A DNA stretch of 64,000 nt from Streptomyces pseudovenezuelae (GCF_029892565.1 NZ_JARXVH010000003.1:124001-188000), one strand, 5' to 3'; shown: positions 33,874-41,401, numbered from the stretch's first letter. The notes: generated from the sequence alone by a model not told the origin. Numbers and translations: made by a program.

Positions 33874-34806
33874 TCACACCGCCTCGGCCCCCCGCACGAT
33901 CCGCATTGCCCACCACATCCCGGCCCCCTCCAACACGCCCCCAGCCACCAGGCACCCCAACCCCGCACCGGTGTGCAGCAGGACATGCAGTGGGTCGGCG
34001 CCCAAGGCCGTGCCTAGTAGGAGGCCCAAGACCGGCAGGCCGGCGAGCATCACAGCCGTCGACCGGGCGCCGGCCAACTGAGCTCGCAGGTCGGCACGTT
34101 GGTCCCGTTCCGCGCGCAACGCCCCTTCGAGCCGGTCGAGTCCGGCGGCGAGGCCCGCCCCCTGCCCGACCGCCACCCGCCAGCACGCAGCCAGGCCCAG
34201 CAGGCCCTCCGCACCCGGTTGCCGGGCCGCCGCCGCGAGCGCCCCGGGGACGTCACCCCCGAACCGCGCCGCCGCCAACACCGCGGCCTGCCCCTCCCCG
34301 AGCCCGCCGGAGTCACGCGCGGCATGCAACAACGCCTCGCCCGGCTGCCGCCCCGCCCGCACCTCCCCGGCGACCGACCCGCACAGCGTGATCACCGCAT
34401 CCGCCCGGCGCTCCCTGGCCCGCCGAGCCTCGCCCGCCAACCGCACCCGGCGCAGCAACGGCACCCCGGCCGCCCCCGCGACGACCGGCAACACCGAACC
34501 ACCCAGCACGGCCAACACCAGCCCGGCAACCGGCGCCCACCACTCCGCACGCAGCCGCCCCCGAACCCGCCGCAACTCCCCCACCGCCTCTCGCCAGAAC
34601 GGCGGCCCACTCCCCACCGCCCCGCCACCCGCGAGCAGCAACTGCGCCCGCCGCGCCCCGGACTGCCGCCCGCCCAGCAGCCACACCACCGCACCGACAC
34701 ACACCACGGCCGCGCCCAACCCCGTCTCCGCCATACCGATCTCCGCCATACCGATCTCCCCCATCCCCGCCTCCGCCATTGCCGCCCTCGCCGTCTCACC
34801 CATCAC
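33874..34806 (-). CDS. TadB-like type II secretion F-domain protein
   Basis: About 310 residues with an N-terminal membrane helix (about 30-46), a helix pair (about 88-112), the T2SSF domain (AVITLCGSVAGEVRAGRQPGEAL near 140-162) and C-terminal helices. The N-terminus contains a short repeat of MAEIG/MAETG type, from repeated DNA, so the true start may be further in. It forms the inner-membrane platform with TadC. The tadA 3' fragment is directly upstream. Confidence 0.85.
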   Translation of the reverse strand: MMGETARAAMAEAGMGEIGMAEIGMAETGLGAAVVCVGAVVWLLGGRQSGARRAQLLLAGGGAVGSGPPFWREAVGELRRVRGRLRAEWWAPVAGLVLAVLGGSVLPVVAGAAGVPLLRRVRLAGEARRARERRADAVITLCGSVAGEVRAGRQPGEALLHAARDSGGLGEGQAAVLAAARFGGDVPGALAAAARQPGAEGLLGLAACWRVAVGQGAGLAAGLDRLEGALRAERDQRADLRAQLAGARSTAVMLAGLPVLGLLLGTALGADPLHVLLHTGAGLGCLVAGGVLEGAGMWWAMRIVRGAEAV

Positions 34807-34814
34807 GTCCTCCT

Positions 34815-35136
34815 TCGACGAACTCGCTGTCCAGCAGCCCCCACAGCCGCTCCCGCCTCCCCCTGCAACCGAACGCCCTCTCCTGCATCCCGTCCCTCAT
34901 CCCAGAACTCGCCGCCCAGCAGCCCCGCAGCCGCTCTCACCCGGCCCGTACGCAAACGCCGCCTCACGCATCCCGTCCCTCATCGGACGACCCGCCGCCC
35001 AACAGCCCCGCCGCAGCCGCTTCCCCGGCCCACACGCGAACCCCGCCTCATCCACCCCGCCCCCCATCGAAAAACCCGCCCTCCAACAACCCCCGCAGCC
35101 GCTCCCACCCCCGCTCGTACACGAACGCCGCCTCAC
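34815..35136 (-). repeat. four 84-bp tandem copies of the tadA 3' end
   Basis: The last about 84 bases of the tadA reading frame (encoding EAAFVYERGWERLRGLLEGG) recur three more times in tandem after the stop codon. The marker word CAGCCGCT falls at 34844, 34928, 35014 and 35096, spacings 84, 86 and 82. Copies beyond the stop are degenerate and out of frame. They fill the whole space to tadB. Confidence 0.75.
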
Positions 35137-35371
35137 CCCACCGCAGCGCCGGAACCGTCCGCACCAACCCGGACGGATCCCTCTCCAGCACATGCACCTC
35201 AGCGATCCGCCGCCGCCCGGTCCGATCGCGCACGAGATGCAGGACCACCGCCAGCGCAGCCGCCAACTGGCTGTGCAGGGCCGCCCGATCGAGCCCGGCC
35301 GCCGCGCCGAGTGCCTCCAACCGAGCCGGCACGTCCGCGGCCGCGTTGGCGTGGACGGTGCCGCAGCCGCC
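35048..35371 (-). pseudogene. tadA: tadA/cpaF ATPase, 3' fragment
   Basis: The C-terminal 107 codons of the Tad secretion ATPase, beginning at the integration point inside HEGG|CGTVHANAAADVPARLEALG. The His box GTVHAN and the C-terminal domain are here, while the P-loop lies 10 kb away in the 5' part (45353-46507). The two parts join in frame if the element is removed, giving about 486 residues. As it stands this fragment has no start codon or ribosome site and is probably not translated. Confidence 0.9.
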
Positions 35372-35388
35372 CGGGTGCCTGGCCTAGC
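35358..35388. other. attL of the 10-kb element
   Basis: Chromosomal GTGCCGCAGCCG (tadA, minus strand) continues into the element arm CGGGTGCCTGG. The inferred crossover dinucleotide is CC at 35370-35371. The matching attR is at 45358-45383. Confidence 0.85.
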
Positions 35389-35421
35389 ACTGCATGGCCT
35401 TCGACTCCCTAGGGATCGACC

Positions 35422-36984
35422 GTGAGCCAACCAACCTGCGTCATCTACGACCGACTGTCGCGCCTCTTCGCTGAGGAAGCCCCCGACCACCGCATTGCCG
35501 CCTGCAAGGCATATGCCGAACAGCGCGGATGGAAGGTGGTGCACGTCGCCACTGACACGAACGTCAGCGGAGCAAGCAAGCTCGAAGACCGCCCGGGGAT
35601 GCGGGAAGTTCTTTCGTGGCTTCCACGTGTTGACTTCGTCGTTGCCGCGAAGCTCGACCGGTACGCACGAAGCGTGCTGGAGTTTCAGCGGCTCCTTGAC
35701 GCGGCCAAATCGACTAAAACAACGATCATCACGGCTGACGGAGTTGTTAGCCCAGAGAACGCCAGCATCATTATCAACGTCCTTGCCGCGTTCGCCGAGT
35801 ACGAGCGGGACATGATCAAATCCCGCATCACAGACAGCAAGAAGCATTTTCGTTCGCGGGGGAATCACCTTGGCGGACTGGCTCCGTACGGCTATGCAGT
35901 CAGCGGACCGATCAACAACAAGCGATGGGTCATTGACGAGTCAGCGGCCAGCGTGTTGCGTGACTGCGCTGACAAGCTCATCAACCACGGTGGCTCTCTG
36001 ACGGGACTTGCCCGGGAACTGAATGAGCGCGGAGTTCTACCCCCGGCGGACCATGCACGTCAGCGGGACGGGCGGAAGTTGCGTAACCAGCGCTGGCACT
36101 CCACCACTCTGCGGGATGTGCTCTACACCCCCGCCCTTCGTGGCTGGCAGGTTCAGGCCGTCCCCGGAGAGAAGCGCGGCGCACTCACAAATCAGCCTGT
36201 GCTAGATGCTGAGGGAAAGCCCGTATCGGGCGGACCGGAGATCCTCAGCGCCGAAACCTGGTCAGCAGTCCGCGCGATCATTGACGGCAAGTCGAAGGGG
36301 CGTGGCAGCGAGCGAACCGGTAAGGCGCTACTCCTTCACGTAGCGCTCTGTTCAGAATGCAACGGTCCGATGTACCGGCAGCGCCGTGCCGTGAACGGTA
36401 AGGACTACAGCACATACGTATGCCGTAACGGCGTGGGCAAGCGAGGAATCCACAAGCCCAACGTCATCATTGCCCGGCATCTTGAGGAGTTGGTGACTGC
36501 CGATTACCTCAAGCGGTTTGGCAGCTTCGCGCTTATGCGCTGGGCTGAGCCTGACGGTAGCGCAGTACTGCAACTCTCCGAAGTGACAGGCCAGATCGAG
36601 CGCCTTGCCGGGAACCTTGCCCAACTGGACCCGAACGGAACTGCGGCAAGGGTGGTAATCGGTCAGCTCACATCGCTGGAAAAGCGACAGGCTGAACTAG
36701 CGGCGGAAGCCGACCACGCCGAAGGTCGCTGGGTGAGCACCGACAACACGATTGCCACGGAATGGGAACAGCGGGACGAAGAGGGGCGGCGCGGCTTGCT
36801 CGCTGACCTAGGGGCACGGCTGGTAATTCGCCCGGCTACACCCGGAGCACCGAAGAGGTTCGACCCGGAGCGAGCGACGCTGACCTATTCAGGCCCCTCC
36901 TGGTGGCAAGACCTCAACCCGGCGGAAGCGGCGCTAGTCGACATTGCCAGGGAAGAGGAGTTGTCCGACCAATTTGCCGTCTGA
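35422..36984 (+). CDS. int: large serine recombinase (integrase)
   Basis: A 520-residue large serine integrase. The resolvase domain starts at once, with nucleophile Ser13 (IYDRLSR), DRPGMREVL and KLDRYARS; the recombinase domain covers about residues 150-290 and the zinc-ribbon region starts at CSEC (310-313) with a third Cys at 334, but no clear fourth Cys. A coiled-coil segment follows at about 385-430. It starts with GTG 34 bases inside attL, the usual place for such integrases. It would join attP and attB without host factors; a recombination directionality factor, needed for excision, is not recognisable here. Confidence 0.95.
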   Translation: MSQPTCVIYDRLSRLFAEEAPDHRIAACKAYAEQRGWKVVHVATDTNVSGASKLEDRPGMREVLSWLPRVDFVVAAKLDRYARSVLEFQRLLDAAKSTKTTIITADGVVSPENASIIINVLAAFAEYERDMIKSRITDSKKHFRSRGNHLGGLAPYGYAVSGPINNKRWVIDESAASVLRDCADKLINHGGSLTGLARELNERGVLPPADHARQRDGRKLRNQRWHSTTLRDVLYTPALRGWQVQAVPGEKRGALTNQPVLDAEGKPVSGGPEILSAETWSAVRAIIDGKSKGRGSERTGKALLLHVALCSECNGPMYRQRRAVNGKDYSTYVCRNGVGKRGIHKPNVIIARHLEELVTADYLKRFGSFALMRWAEPDGSAVLQLSEVTGQIERLAGNLAQLDPNGTAARVVIGQLTSLEKRQAELAAEADHAEGRWVSTDNTIATEWEQRDEEGRRGLLADLGARLVIRPATPGAPKRFDPERATLTYSGPSWWQDLNPAEAALVDIAREEELSDQFAV

Positions 36985-37003
36985 TCTGACGGAAACGAAC
37001 GGG

Positions 37004-37043
37004 GCCGGTCAGGCCACGACTTGGCGGAAGAGACCTGACCGGC
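37004..37043 (+). terminator. terminator after the serine integrase
   Basis: GCCGGTCAGG (37004-37013) pairs perfectly with CCTGACCGGC (37034-37043), then TTCCCTCT. It lies 20 bases after the integrase stop codon. Confidence 0.7.
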
Positions 37044-37069
37044 TTCCCTCTCAAAGGGAAGGCACCATA

Positions 37070-37279
37070 ATGTCACGCGAAGACTGGGAAGCGGCGCAGG
37101 AAGTCGAAGAGGCAGCGTTCTACCGTGAAGTGGAGTGGAAGCGCATTGCCCGCACCCTGGAAGCTCTGTACGGCGCTGTGAGGGCCGGGGACGTCAGCGC
37201 TCGAACGCGGGAACGGATAGGGCGGCTTGAGGCGCTGCAACAAGCGCTCATGGGCTTCCCGGAGGCTCTTGCCGCGTAG
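37070..37279 (+). CDS. small acidic helical protein
   Basis: A 69-residue protein, ATG 37070 behind AAAGGGAAGG. It is highly charged (SREDWEAAQEVEEAAFYREVEW) and almost entirely helical, with no membrane segment or Cys. It lies between two hairpins and so may be an independent short transcript, or be reached by read-through from int. A small partner of the integrase, such as a directionality factor, is possible by position only; there is no sequence evidence for it. Confidence 0.6.
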   Translation: MSREDWEAAQEVEEAAFYREVEWKRIARTLEALYGAVRAGDVSARTRERIGRLEALQQALMGFPEALAA

Positions 37280-37288
37280 CACCACCAG

Positions 37289-37318
37289 GCCCCGTCAGGC
37301 AGCAATGCCCGGCGGGGC
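37289..37318 (+). terminator. terminator after the small ORF
   Basis: GCCCCG (37289-37294) pairs with CGGGGC (37313-37318), with an inner GGCA/TGCC pair, followed by TTTCTG. Confidence 0.65.
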
Positions 37319-37460
37319 TTTCTGCTGCCCTGTGAGCCTCGCTGAGGGGCTTTCAGGGCTCTGGACTGCCCCGCTACCGGCGACACGGGCGGACGGGGGC
37401 TCAGGGGTCCGCTCAGCGCCTTGAAGGGGACAGCGGGAAACGGAGCGAAAATCGCCCTGA

Positions 37461-37602
37461 TGTAGAAAGGCTTCTGACGCTCCGTCAGAACACCCTATCT
37501 GACCTGCATGAATGTAGAAGTGTAGAAATGCATATCTCTCAGGTTTAGCTCTAGGAGTTCCTAAGCAATACGGCAACCCCACCCCGAACCTACATTTCTA
37601 CA
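37461..37602. repeat. TGTAGAA repeats in the long non-coding region
   Basis: TGTAGAAA at 37461, TGTAGAAG at 37513, TGTAGAAAT at 37521 and an inverted copy (TTTCTACA) ending at 37602. The word TGACCTGCATGAAT (37500-37513) adjoins the second copy. No gene covers this stretch. Candidate replication or regulatory site. Confidence 0.5.
37474..37488. promoter_or_regulatory. palindrome CTGACG-CTC-CGTCAG, operator candidate
   Basis: Six-base arms around a three-base spacer, extended to eight by TT/AA flanks (37472-37490). The same 15 bases occur in inverse orientation at 42676-42690, also between genes of this element. Confidence 0.5.
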
Positions 37603-37903
37603 CACCGAGAATCGATCAATTTCACATTTTTGCGTGACGTGCGCCACATTTAAATTGGAGCGTTTCCGCATAAGCGCAGATCAGCGGGCTATTAGCCGTC
37701 CGACGGTAGGCACTCCACTCCCTAGTACCAGGGTGAAGGGGGAGTTAACCCCCAGCGCGGGCGGCTACCACACCAGGCCCGTGACGCAGCATCCCAGCTA
37801 TGGGGGAATACCCATAGCCATCAAACCGGCCCCCGGGCACGGGTTGAGAGATCGAAGGCGCGTGGTAGCCCCTTGGATCACTCCCCGTGTCTGGGGGCTT
37901 TTC
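37603..37903 (+). ncRNA. possible structured non-coding RNA ending in a terminator
   Basis: About 670 bases (37280-37952) lack a convincing gene. Its second half contains GGCTACCACACCA at 37763-37775 and again at 37927-37939, with the complement GTGGTAGCC at 37862-37870 between them, and closes with an intrinsic terminator: AGCCCC (37867-37872), GGGGCT (37894-37899), then TTTTCTCGTTT. A terminator with no gene in front of it suggests a short RNA made from here. The promoter is not identified; TTTAAATTGG near 37649 is AT-rich. It could instead be a leader of the next gene. Low confidence. Confidence 0.3.
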
Positions 37904-37952
37904 TCGTTTCCGCGCGCTGATACGCGGGCTACCACACCAAAGGACTTCCACC

Positions 37953-38402
37953 ATGCCTACGGCAGAGTATGAGTACAAGGCAGCGCACAAGCGCGTTGTT
38001 GAGGTCAAGGGACCGGCCAGCCACAAGCCCTGTCAGTTCTGCGGGACCTTCGCCGCTGAGTGGTCGTACAACCACCAGGACCCGGCTGAGGTTTACCGGG
38101 ACGGATACCTATGGTCTGAGAGCACGGCCTATTACATGCCACTCTGCAAGCGTGACCACCGTGCCTATGACCGCGCATTCCGGCAGCACGGTAAGGCGGT
38201 CCTTGCCGCTGTTGCTGACGCGCTGACGGAAGCCGGACAGCAGCGCTACGACGAAGAGCTCAGGGAGGCCGTGAAGGCTTCCACCTTCCACAGGTGGCGC
38301 GTGCGGGAAACGGCACTCGGCAACATCAGCCCCGAACAATGCGCCGCTCTTGCCGAGACTTCTGGTGAGCGCCACAGCCCCCAAAGAGCAGGCGCTATCT
38401 GA
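37953..38402 (+). CDS. HNH-like zinc protein
   Basis: A 149-residue protein. CQFCGTFAAEWSYNHQDPAE (about 27-46) followed by LCKRDHRAYD (about 64-73) has the two Cys pairs or Cys-His order and the Asn-His of HNH/endonuclease VII-like zinc folds of actinophages. The C-terminal half is helical. ATG 37953 follows AAAGGAC. A strong terminator follows, so it forms its own transcription unit. Nuclease activity is inferred from the motif only. Confidence 0.65.
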   Translation: MPTAEYEYKAAHKRVVEVKGPASHKPCQFCGTFAAEWSYNHQDPAEVYRDGYLWSESTAYYMPLCKRDHRAYDRAFRQHGKAVLAAVADALTEAGQQRYDEELREAVKASTFHRWRVRETALGNISPEQCAALAETSGERHSPQRAGAI

Positions 38403-38406
38403 GACC

Positions 38407-38448
38407 AGGGCAGGGGGCTGGAATAGCCATGGGGCAGCCCCCTGCCCT
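38407..38448 (+). terminator. strong terminator
   Basis: A perfect 13-bp stem, AGGGCAGGGGGCT (38407-38419) with AGCCCCCTGCCCT (38436-38448), followed by CCCTTTTCTT. Confidence 0.9.
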
Positions 38449-38532
38449 CCCTTTTCTTGAGCCGTGCTCGGAAATCCCATGAAATCCGAGCCGGCTGACC
38501 CCCTTACCCCAACGAAATTCGGAGTAATTCCA

Positions 38533-38682
38533 ATGGACGCCATCGGCGCATCACAGGCCGTAGACATTCTCGAAACACATGCAATCGTGCCGAAAGATGA
38601 GCACGCACGTACTGAGCTTTTCGCCGCCCTTGCCGTGCTTCGCATCGTTGCACTGGGTGGTGACCATGACGAATCTAACTGA
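38533..38682 (+). CDS. very small ORF, first of a phage-like operon
   Basis: A 49-residue protein (MDAIGASQAVDILETHAIVP...). ATG 38533 has CGGAGT upstream; an earlier in-frame ATG (38479) would add 18 residues. Its stop overlaps the next gene by 17 bases. No motif is recognised. It is accepted because of the ribosome site and tight coupling. Confidence 0.45.
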   Translation: MDAIGASQAVDILETHAIVPKDEHARTELFAALAVLRIVALGGDHDESN

Positions 38683-38944
38683 CACTGACCGGCTGTACGT
38701 TGACAAGTTCGTGCGCATTGTGGGTGAAGCTCTCGAAGAGTGCCCGAATGCGGACTCAAGCACACAACTCCTTTTCGATGCGTGCAAGGAAGTCAGCGGC
38801 CCCAGCTTCATTCCGATAGGCACCTTTGACCGCCTGCTACGCGCCACGGGCTACAAGCGCACTGACCGGCGTTACGGCAAGCGCTACATAGGACTTCGCC
38901 CCAAGAACCCGGCTTTGCATGACCGGGTCTGGTACCGGCGCTAA
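38666..38944 (+). CDS. small protein of unknown function
   Basis: A 92-residue basic protein, helical in the first half and rich in Arg/Tyr at the end (YKRTDRRYGKRYIGLRPKNP), suggesting nucleic-acid contact. It overlaps the previous ORF and is followed by a palindromic repeat (38947-38969) just before the next gene. Unknown function. Confidence 0.6.
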   Translation: MTNLTDTDRLYVDKFVRIVGEALEECPNADSSTQLLFDACKEVSGPSFIPIGTFDRLLRATGYKRTDRRYGKRYIGLRPKNPALHDRVWYRR

Positions 38945-38946
38945 CC

Positions 38947-38969
38947 ACCTCCGAAATTTCGGAAGTGCC
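38947..38969. promoter_or_regulatory. palindrome around CCGAAATTTCGG
   Basis: CACCTCCGAAA/TTTCGGAAGTG, 11-base arms with one mismatch. A near-identical copy lies at 41380-41401. Both lie between a stop codon and the next ribosome site. Confidence 0.5.
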
Positions 38970-38996
38970 AACCCTCCCCTGAAAGGAAACTTCCCA

Positions 38997-39317
38997 ATGA
39001 CTGAAACCCCTTGGTACATGCGCACCGTTGACCCGGGTGCACTCGACACCAACGACCCTGAGCGCAAGCGCAAGCACCTTGAGTCCATTGCCTCTTCGGC
39101 CAGCGCTGAGGGTGACGCCATGGTTGCGCACCTAAAGGCCGCTGAGGCGCGCGGAGTTGAGATTGACCCTTCTACGCGAATGGCCATGGGCTACGCCACG
39201 GTTGCCCGAAAGGCTGCCGCTCAGCTAGGCGACGCTCCGCAGCGACAGACCAGCGCGGGTGACGCTGACCTAACCCCTGAGCAGCGCATTGCACGCGGCT
39301 ACGGCACCAGCAACTGA
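38997..39317 (+). CDS. small phage-like protein
   Basis: A 106-residue protein (MTETPWYMRTVDPGALDTND...) with AAAGGAAAC ahead of ATG 38997. It is hydrophilic and mostly helical; the repeated phrase (R)MAMGYAT / RIARGYGT near residues 60-105 is the only internal pattern. No family recognised. It is co-directional with and 16 bases upstream of the coiled-coil protein. Confidence 0.6.
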   Translation: MTETPWYMRTVDPGALDTNDPERKRKHLESIASSASAEGDAMVAHLKAAEARGVEIDPSTRMAMGYATVARKAAAQLGDAPQRQTSAGDADLTPEQRIARGYGTSN

Positions 39318-39333
39318 AAGGGCACCTGACACC

Positions 39334-39804
39334 ATGACCGCCATTGACATTGAGAAGGTGCGTAAGGCCGCTGAGGCGGCTACCGCGAAGTTGGCTGAGG
39401 CTGAGGCAGCTGAAGCTACCCGGCAGGCTGAGAAGGCCGCTGAGCGCGTTGAAGCGCAGCGAGAGAAGGACGCTGAGTTTCTTGCTCAGTGGGAGGTGCT
39501 TGACGCTGAGCTACAGGAAGTCGGCTCGAAGTCTGCCGCTGATGCCATCTATGAGGGCACTGACCCAATTGCCGCTGTGGCTCACTTCTGGGTGGAGCGT
39601 GCGAAGCGGAATGCGATTCGGTCCCATGCGCAGAGCGCTTACTACCGGCTGCACGGGCAGCACCCTGACGACACGTTCGCACGGGCACTTCCTGAGCGAG
39701 ACATGCGCATTGCCGACCGCCTAGAAGAGGCGATTTACAAGGCTGCCATGCGGCACGGTGCTGACCTTGCCGAGAAGCTACAGGCTGAGTGGGTTGTCGA
39801 GTAA
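39334..39804 (+). CDS. coiled-coil protein
   Basis: A 156-residue protein. Residues about 5-60 are an Ala/Glu/Lys heptad-rich coiled coil; the C-terminal 90 residues (DPIAAVAHFWVERAKRNAIRSHAQ...) are helical and amphipathic. ATG 39334 follows GAAAGGG. Such proteins occur among early genes of actinophages; it may act as a scaffold or adaptor. No enzymatic motif. Its stop overlaps the next start by one base. Confidence 0.6.
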   Translation: MTAIDIEKVRKAAEAATAKLAEAEAAEATRQAEKAAERVEAQREKDAEFLAQWEVLDAELQEVGSKSAADAIYEGTDPIAAVAHFWVERAKRNAIRSHAQSAYYRLHGQHPDDTFARALPERDMRIADRLEEAIYKAAMRHGADLAEKLQAEWVVE

Positions 39805-40085
39805 TGGCACATGACCTACTTGACCCGGGGCCGGACTACAACGGCCAGCGTGCTTACCTGATCTGGCCCCGGGACGCGAATGGAGCCCCGTGCTTTGCCG
39901 ACACGCACACTGCCGCTGATGTGGTCTTCCCTCAGCCTGGTGCAGCGCTGGTAATCCGGGGCACGGTTCGTCAGCGGGGCATCCTGGTTGATCTCACGCA
40001 CTATGACGCTACGGGCAATCCTCTGGTGCCCCCGACCATTCCGCTAGGCGTGCTGCGGCAGATGTGGACGGACCACTATGGCTGA
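39804..40085 (+). CDS. small beta-rich protein of unknown function
   Basis: A 93-residue protein with several short hydrophobic strands (YLIWPRD, VVFPQPGAALVIRGTV, GILVDLTHYD), suggesting a small beta-barrel or SH3-like fold. It starts in TAATG overlap with the coiled-coil gene and its end overlaps the next gene by eight bases. Unknown function. Confidence 0.6.
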   Translation: MAHDLLDPGPDYNGQRAYLIWPRDANGAPCFADTHTAADVVFPQPGAALVIRGTVRQRGILVDLTHYDATGNPLVPPTIPLGVLRQMWTDHYG

Positions 40086-40266
40086 AAGCCCGTTCTGTGA
40101 GCTGTGCACGGAAGACGGTCTAGGTGTAGCGACGGACATTGTTGTCTACCATCCGCTGACGCGTGCTCAGCTCATTGCCCGGGGCGTTTCCCGGCCGGAT
40201 TCCTCTGGGTATCGGAAGTCAATGTGCCTCGCCTGCTACCGGGCATGGAAGCGGCGGAGACGATAG
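40078..40266 (+). CDS. small zinc-finger-like protein
   Basis: A 62-residue protein with CELC (about 7-10) and CLAC (about 50-53) pairs and a basic tail (YRAWKRRRR): a two-Cys-pair zinc knuckle with a DNA- or RNA-binding tail. It overlaps the previous gene by eight bases and ends within a hairpin that separates it from the convergent pseudogene. Confidence 0.6.
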   Translation: MAESPFCELCTEDGLGVATDIVVYHPLTRAQLIARGVSRPDSSGYRKSMCLACYRAWKRRRR

Positions 40267-40297
40267 CTGCCTTGTGTGGGCCGGACACAAGGCAGCT
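40265..40297. terminator. bidirectional hairpin between convergent genes
   Basis: A perfect 13-bp stem, AGCTGCCTTGTGT (40265-40277) with ACACAAGGCAGCT (40285-40297), containing the stop codon of the plus-strand gene and 11 bases from the stop of the minus-strand one. Confidence 0.75.
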
Positions 40298-40308
40298 CAC
40301 CCGAGCTT

Positions 40309-40854
40309 CTATCTGCGGCGGCTACCGTCGTCATCTAGGGCCGCTTGGGCCGATAGCACGAACTTGTCAAGATGCTCCACCAGGTCCGACGCCACTCTCG
40401 CGGCATGCCTTTCCACTTGCTGTCGCAAGGCTTGCCTTTCTGGGGTATTTAGCTCATGGACACCCGTAAGGATGACGGCAAGCTCCCAACTCAGGCGATC
40501 AATATTCATGGCAACACCGGTAACCTTTGTCGGTCCAGCCAAGGCCACATTGATTGCCTTCTCCTTGAGATCCTGGACATCTTCCAGTACCCGGCTTCTA
40601 TATTCCTCGCCCAATTCGTTCAATAGGGTGGCCTCGTCTAAACCACGGAGGGCAATGTGGCCGCGCATCACTGATCCGGCAGCGATAAATTCGCGATAAG
40701 CCGCGTAGCGCGGCTCTCGCCTTTGCCTTCGATGTTCGGAACGTGCAGTGATGCGCGCCCCTTCCCTTTATGCCCAGCCCGTGGCAAACGCCGCGCCGAT
40801 CGTTGCCACTGAGCCTGCCAACGCGCCCAGCACTGCCGCCAATCCTGCATCCAT
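40309..40854 (-). pseudogene. paralogue of the membrane protein at 42008, broken by an in-frame stop
   Basis: Read on the minus strand from ATG 40854: MDAGLAAVLGALAGSVATIGAAFA..., then TAA at 40768-40770, then in the same frame REGARITARSEHRRQRREPRYAAYREFI..., to LDDDGSRRR. Every part matches the plus-strand gene at 42008-42601 (MDAGLAAVLGAIAAS..., ARISARADHRRERRQPRHDTYRVFI, SLDDDGTMRR). A single C-to-T change (CAA or CAG to a stop) would explain it. A shorter soluble product could still start at ATG 40671. It is the only minus-strand gene in the element. Confidence 0.8.
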
Positions 40855-41102
40855 GGCGTCATGTTCGCGGCGAACATTGCGGCGGGTCAAGAGCACAGAA
40901 GCTCCGCACAAACTCTTCAATTAGCCATGCCAGGGTTTTCCCTCCCTGCCGCGCCTTCCTGTGTCGGCAAGGGGGTGCCTCCCCGGGGTGTGCTGCCGCA
41001 ACCAAGCACCCGAAGCCGGCTGAAATACCCACCTTTTCTGACCTGCGCCTTTGATGCGCTGCAACTTCGCTGGCGTGTGTGCTGGCGTGAAGGAGAACGC
41101 CC
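40855..41102. other. intergenic region upstream of the HNH operon
   Basis: About 250 bases between divergent genes. It should contain promoters for both the minus-strand pseudogene and the plus-strand unit from 41103. TGACCTGC at 41039 repeats the core of the word shared with other non-coding regions. No gene. Confidence 0.4.
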
Positions 41103-41396
41103 ATGCTCGCTGATGACTGCGCACCCTCACACGCTGAGGCGCTGGCCCAATCGCTCAGGTATGCACACGGCTACGCCGATGAATTGCGGCTCATGCTCGC
41201 TGACGGCAACGCTGACCCGGAAGGAGCTGCACGCCTGGTGCAAGCCATTCGGAACATGCTGTGTTCGGCGGAAGATGAACTAGACCCACTGGACGACGTA
41301 CAAGAGGAGATAGATGCCGTGGCGGCAATCCACGGGCTCAGCGACACGGAGCTATTCAGCGCCATTACCGACACCCCCACCTCCGAAATTTCGTAG
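41103..41396 (+). CDS. small acidic helical protein
   Basis: A 97-residue acidic protein (LCSAEDELDPLDDVQEEIDAV) with AAGGAGAA ahead of ATG 41103. Its Asp/Glu content suggests a DNA mimic or a protein-binding partner, but this is only composition. It ends inside the second CCGAAATTTCG palindrome and is followed by the HNH gene. Confidence 0.6.
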   Translation: MLADDCAPSHAEALAQSLRYAHGYADELRLMLADGNADPEGAARLVQAIRNMLCSAEDELDPLDDVQEEIDAVAAIHGLSDTELFSAITDTPTSEIS

Positions 41397-41401
41397 GTGC
41401 C
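41380..41401. promoter_or_regulatory. second CCGAAATTTCG palindrome
   Basis: CACCTCCGAAA/TTTCGTAGGTG, 11-base arms, one mismatch; it overlaps the end of the preceding gene and repeats the site at 38947. Confidence 0.5.

Noticed and set aside
32474..34391. Several plus-strand Pro/Arg-rich ORFs across tadC, tadB and their gaps
   Set aside because: Low-complexity translations of GC-rich antisense DNA and tandem repeats, without ribosome sites or recognisable domains.
34897..35868. Minus-strand ORF crossing attL from the integrase region into the tadA fragment
   Set aside because: Its first part is antisense to the integrase and its second part is out of frame with tadA; it only shows that the frame is open.
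37763..37939. A tRNA gene in the non-coding region of the 10-kb element
   Set aside because: The GGCTACC/GGTAGCC pairs suggest a stem, but no T arm (TTCGA motif) or complete cloverleaf can be drawn.
40861..41283. Plus-strand ORF ahead of and over the acidic protein gene
   Set aside because: It lacks a ribosome site, overlaps the better-supported 41103 gene in another frame and has no recognisable feature.
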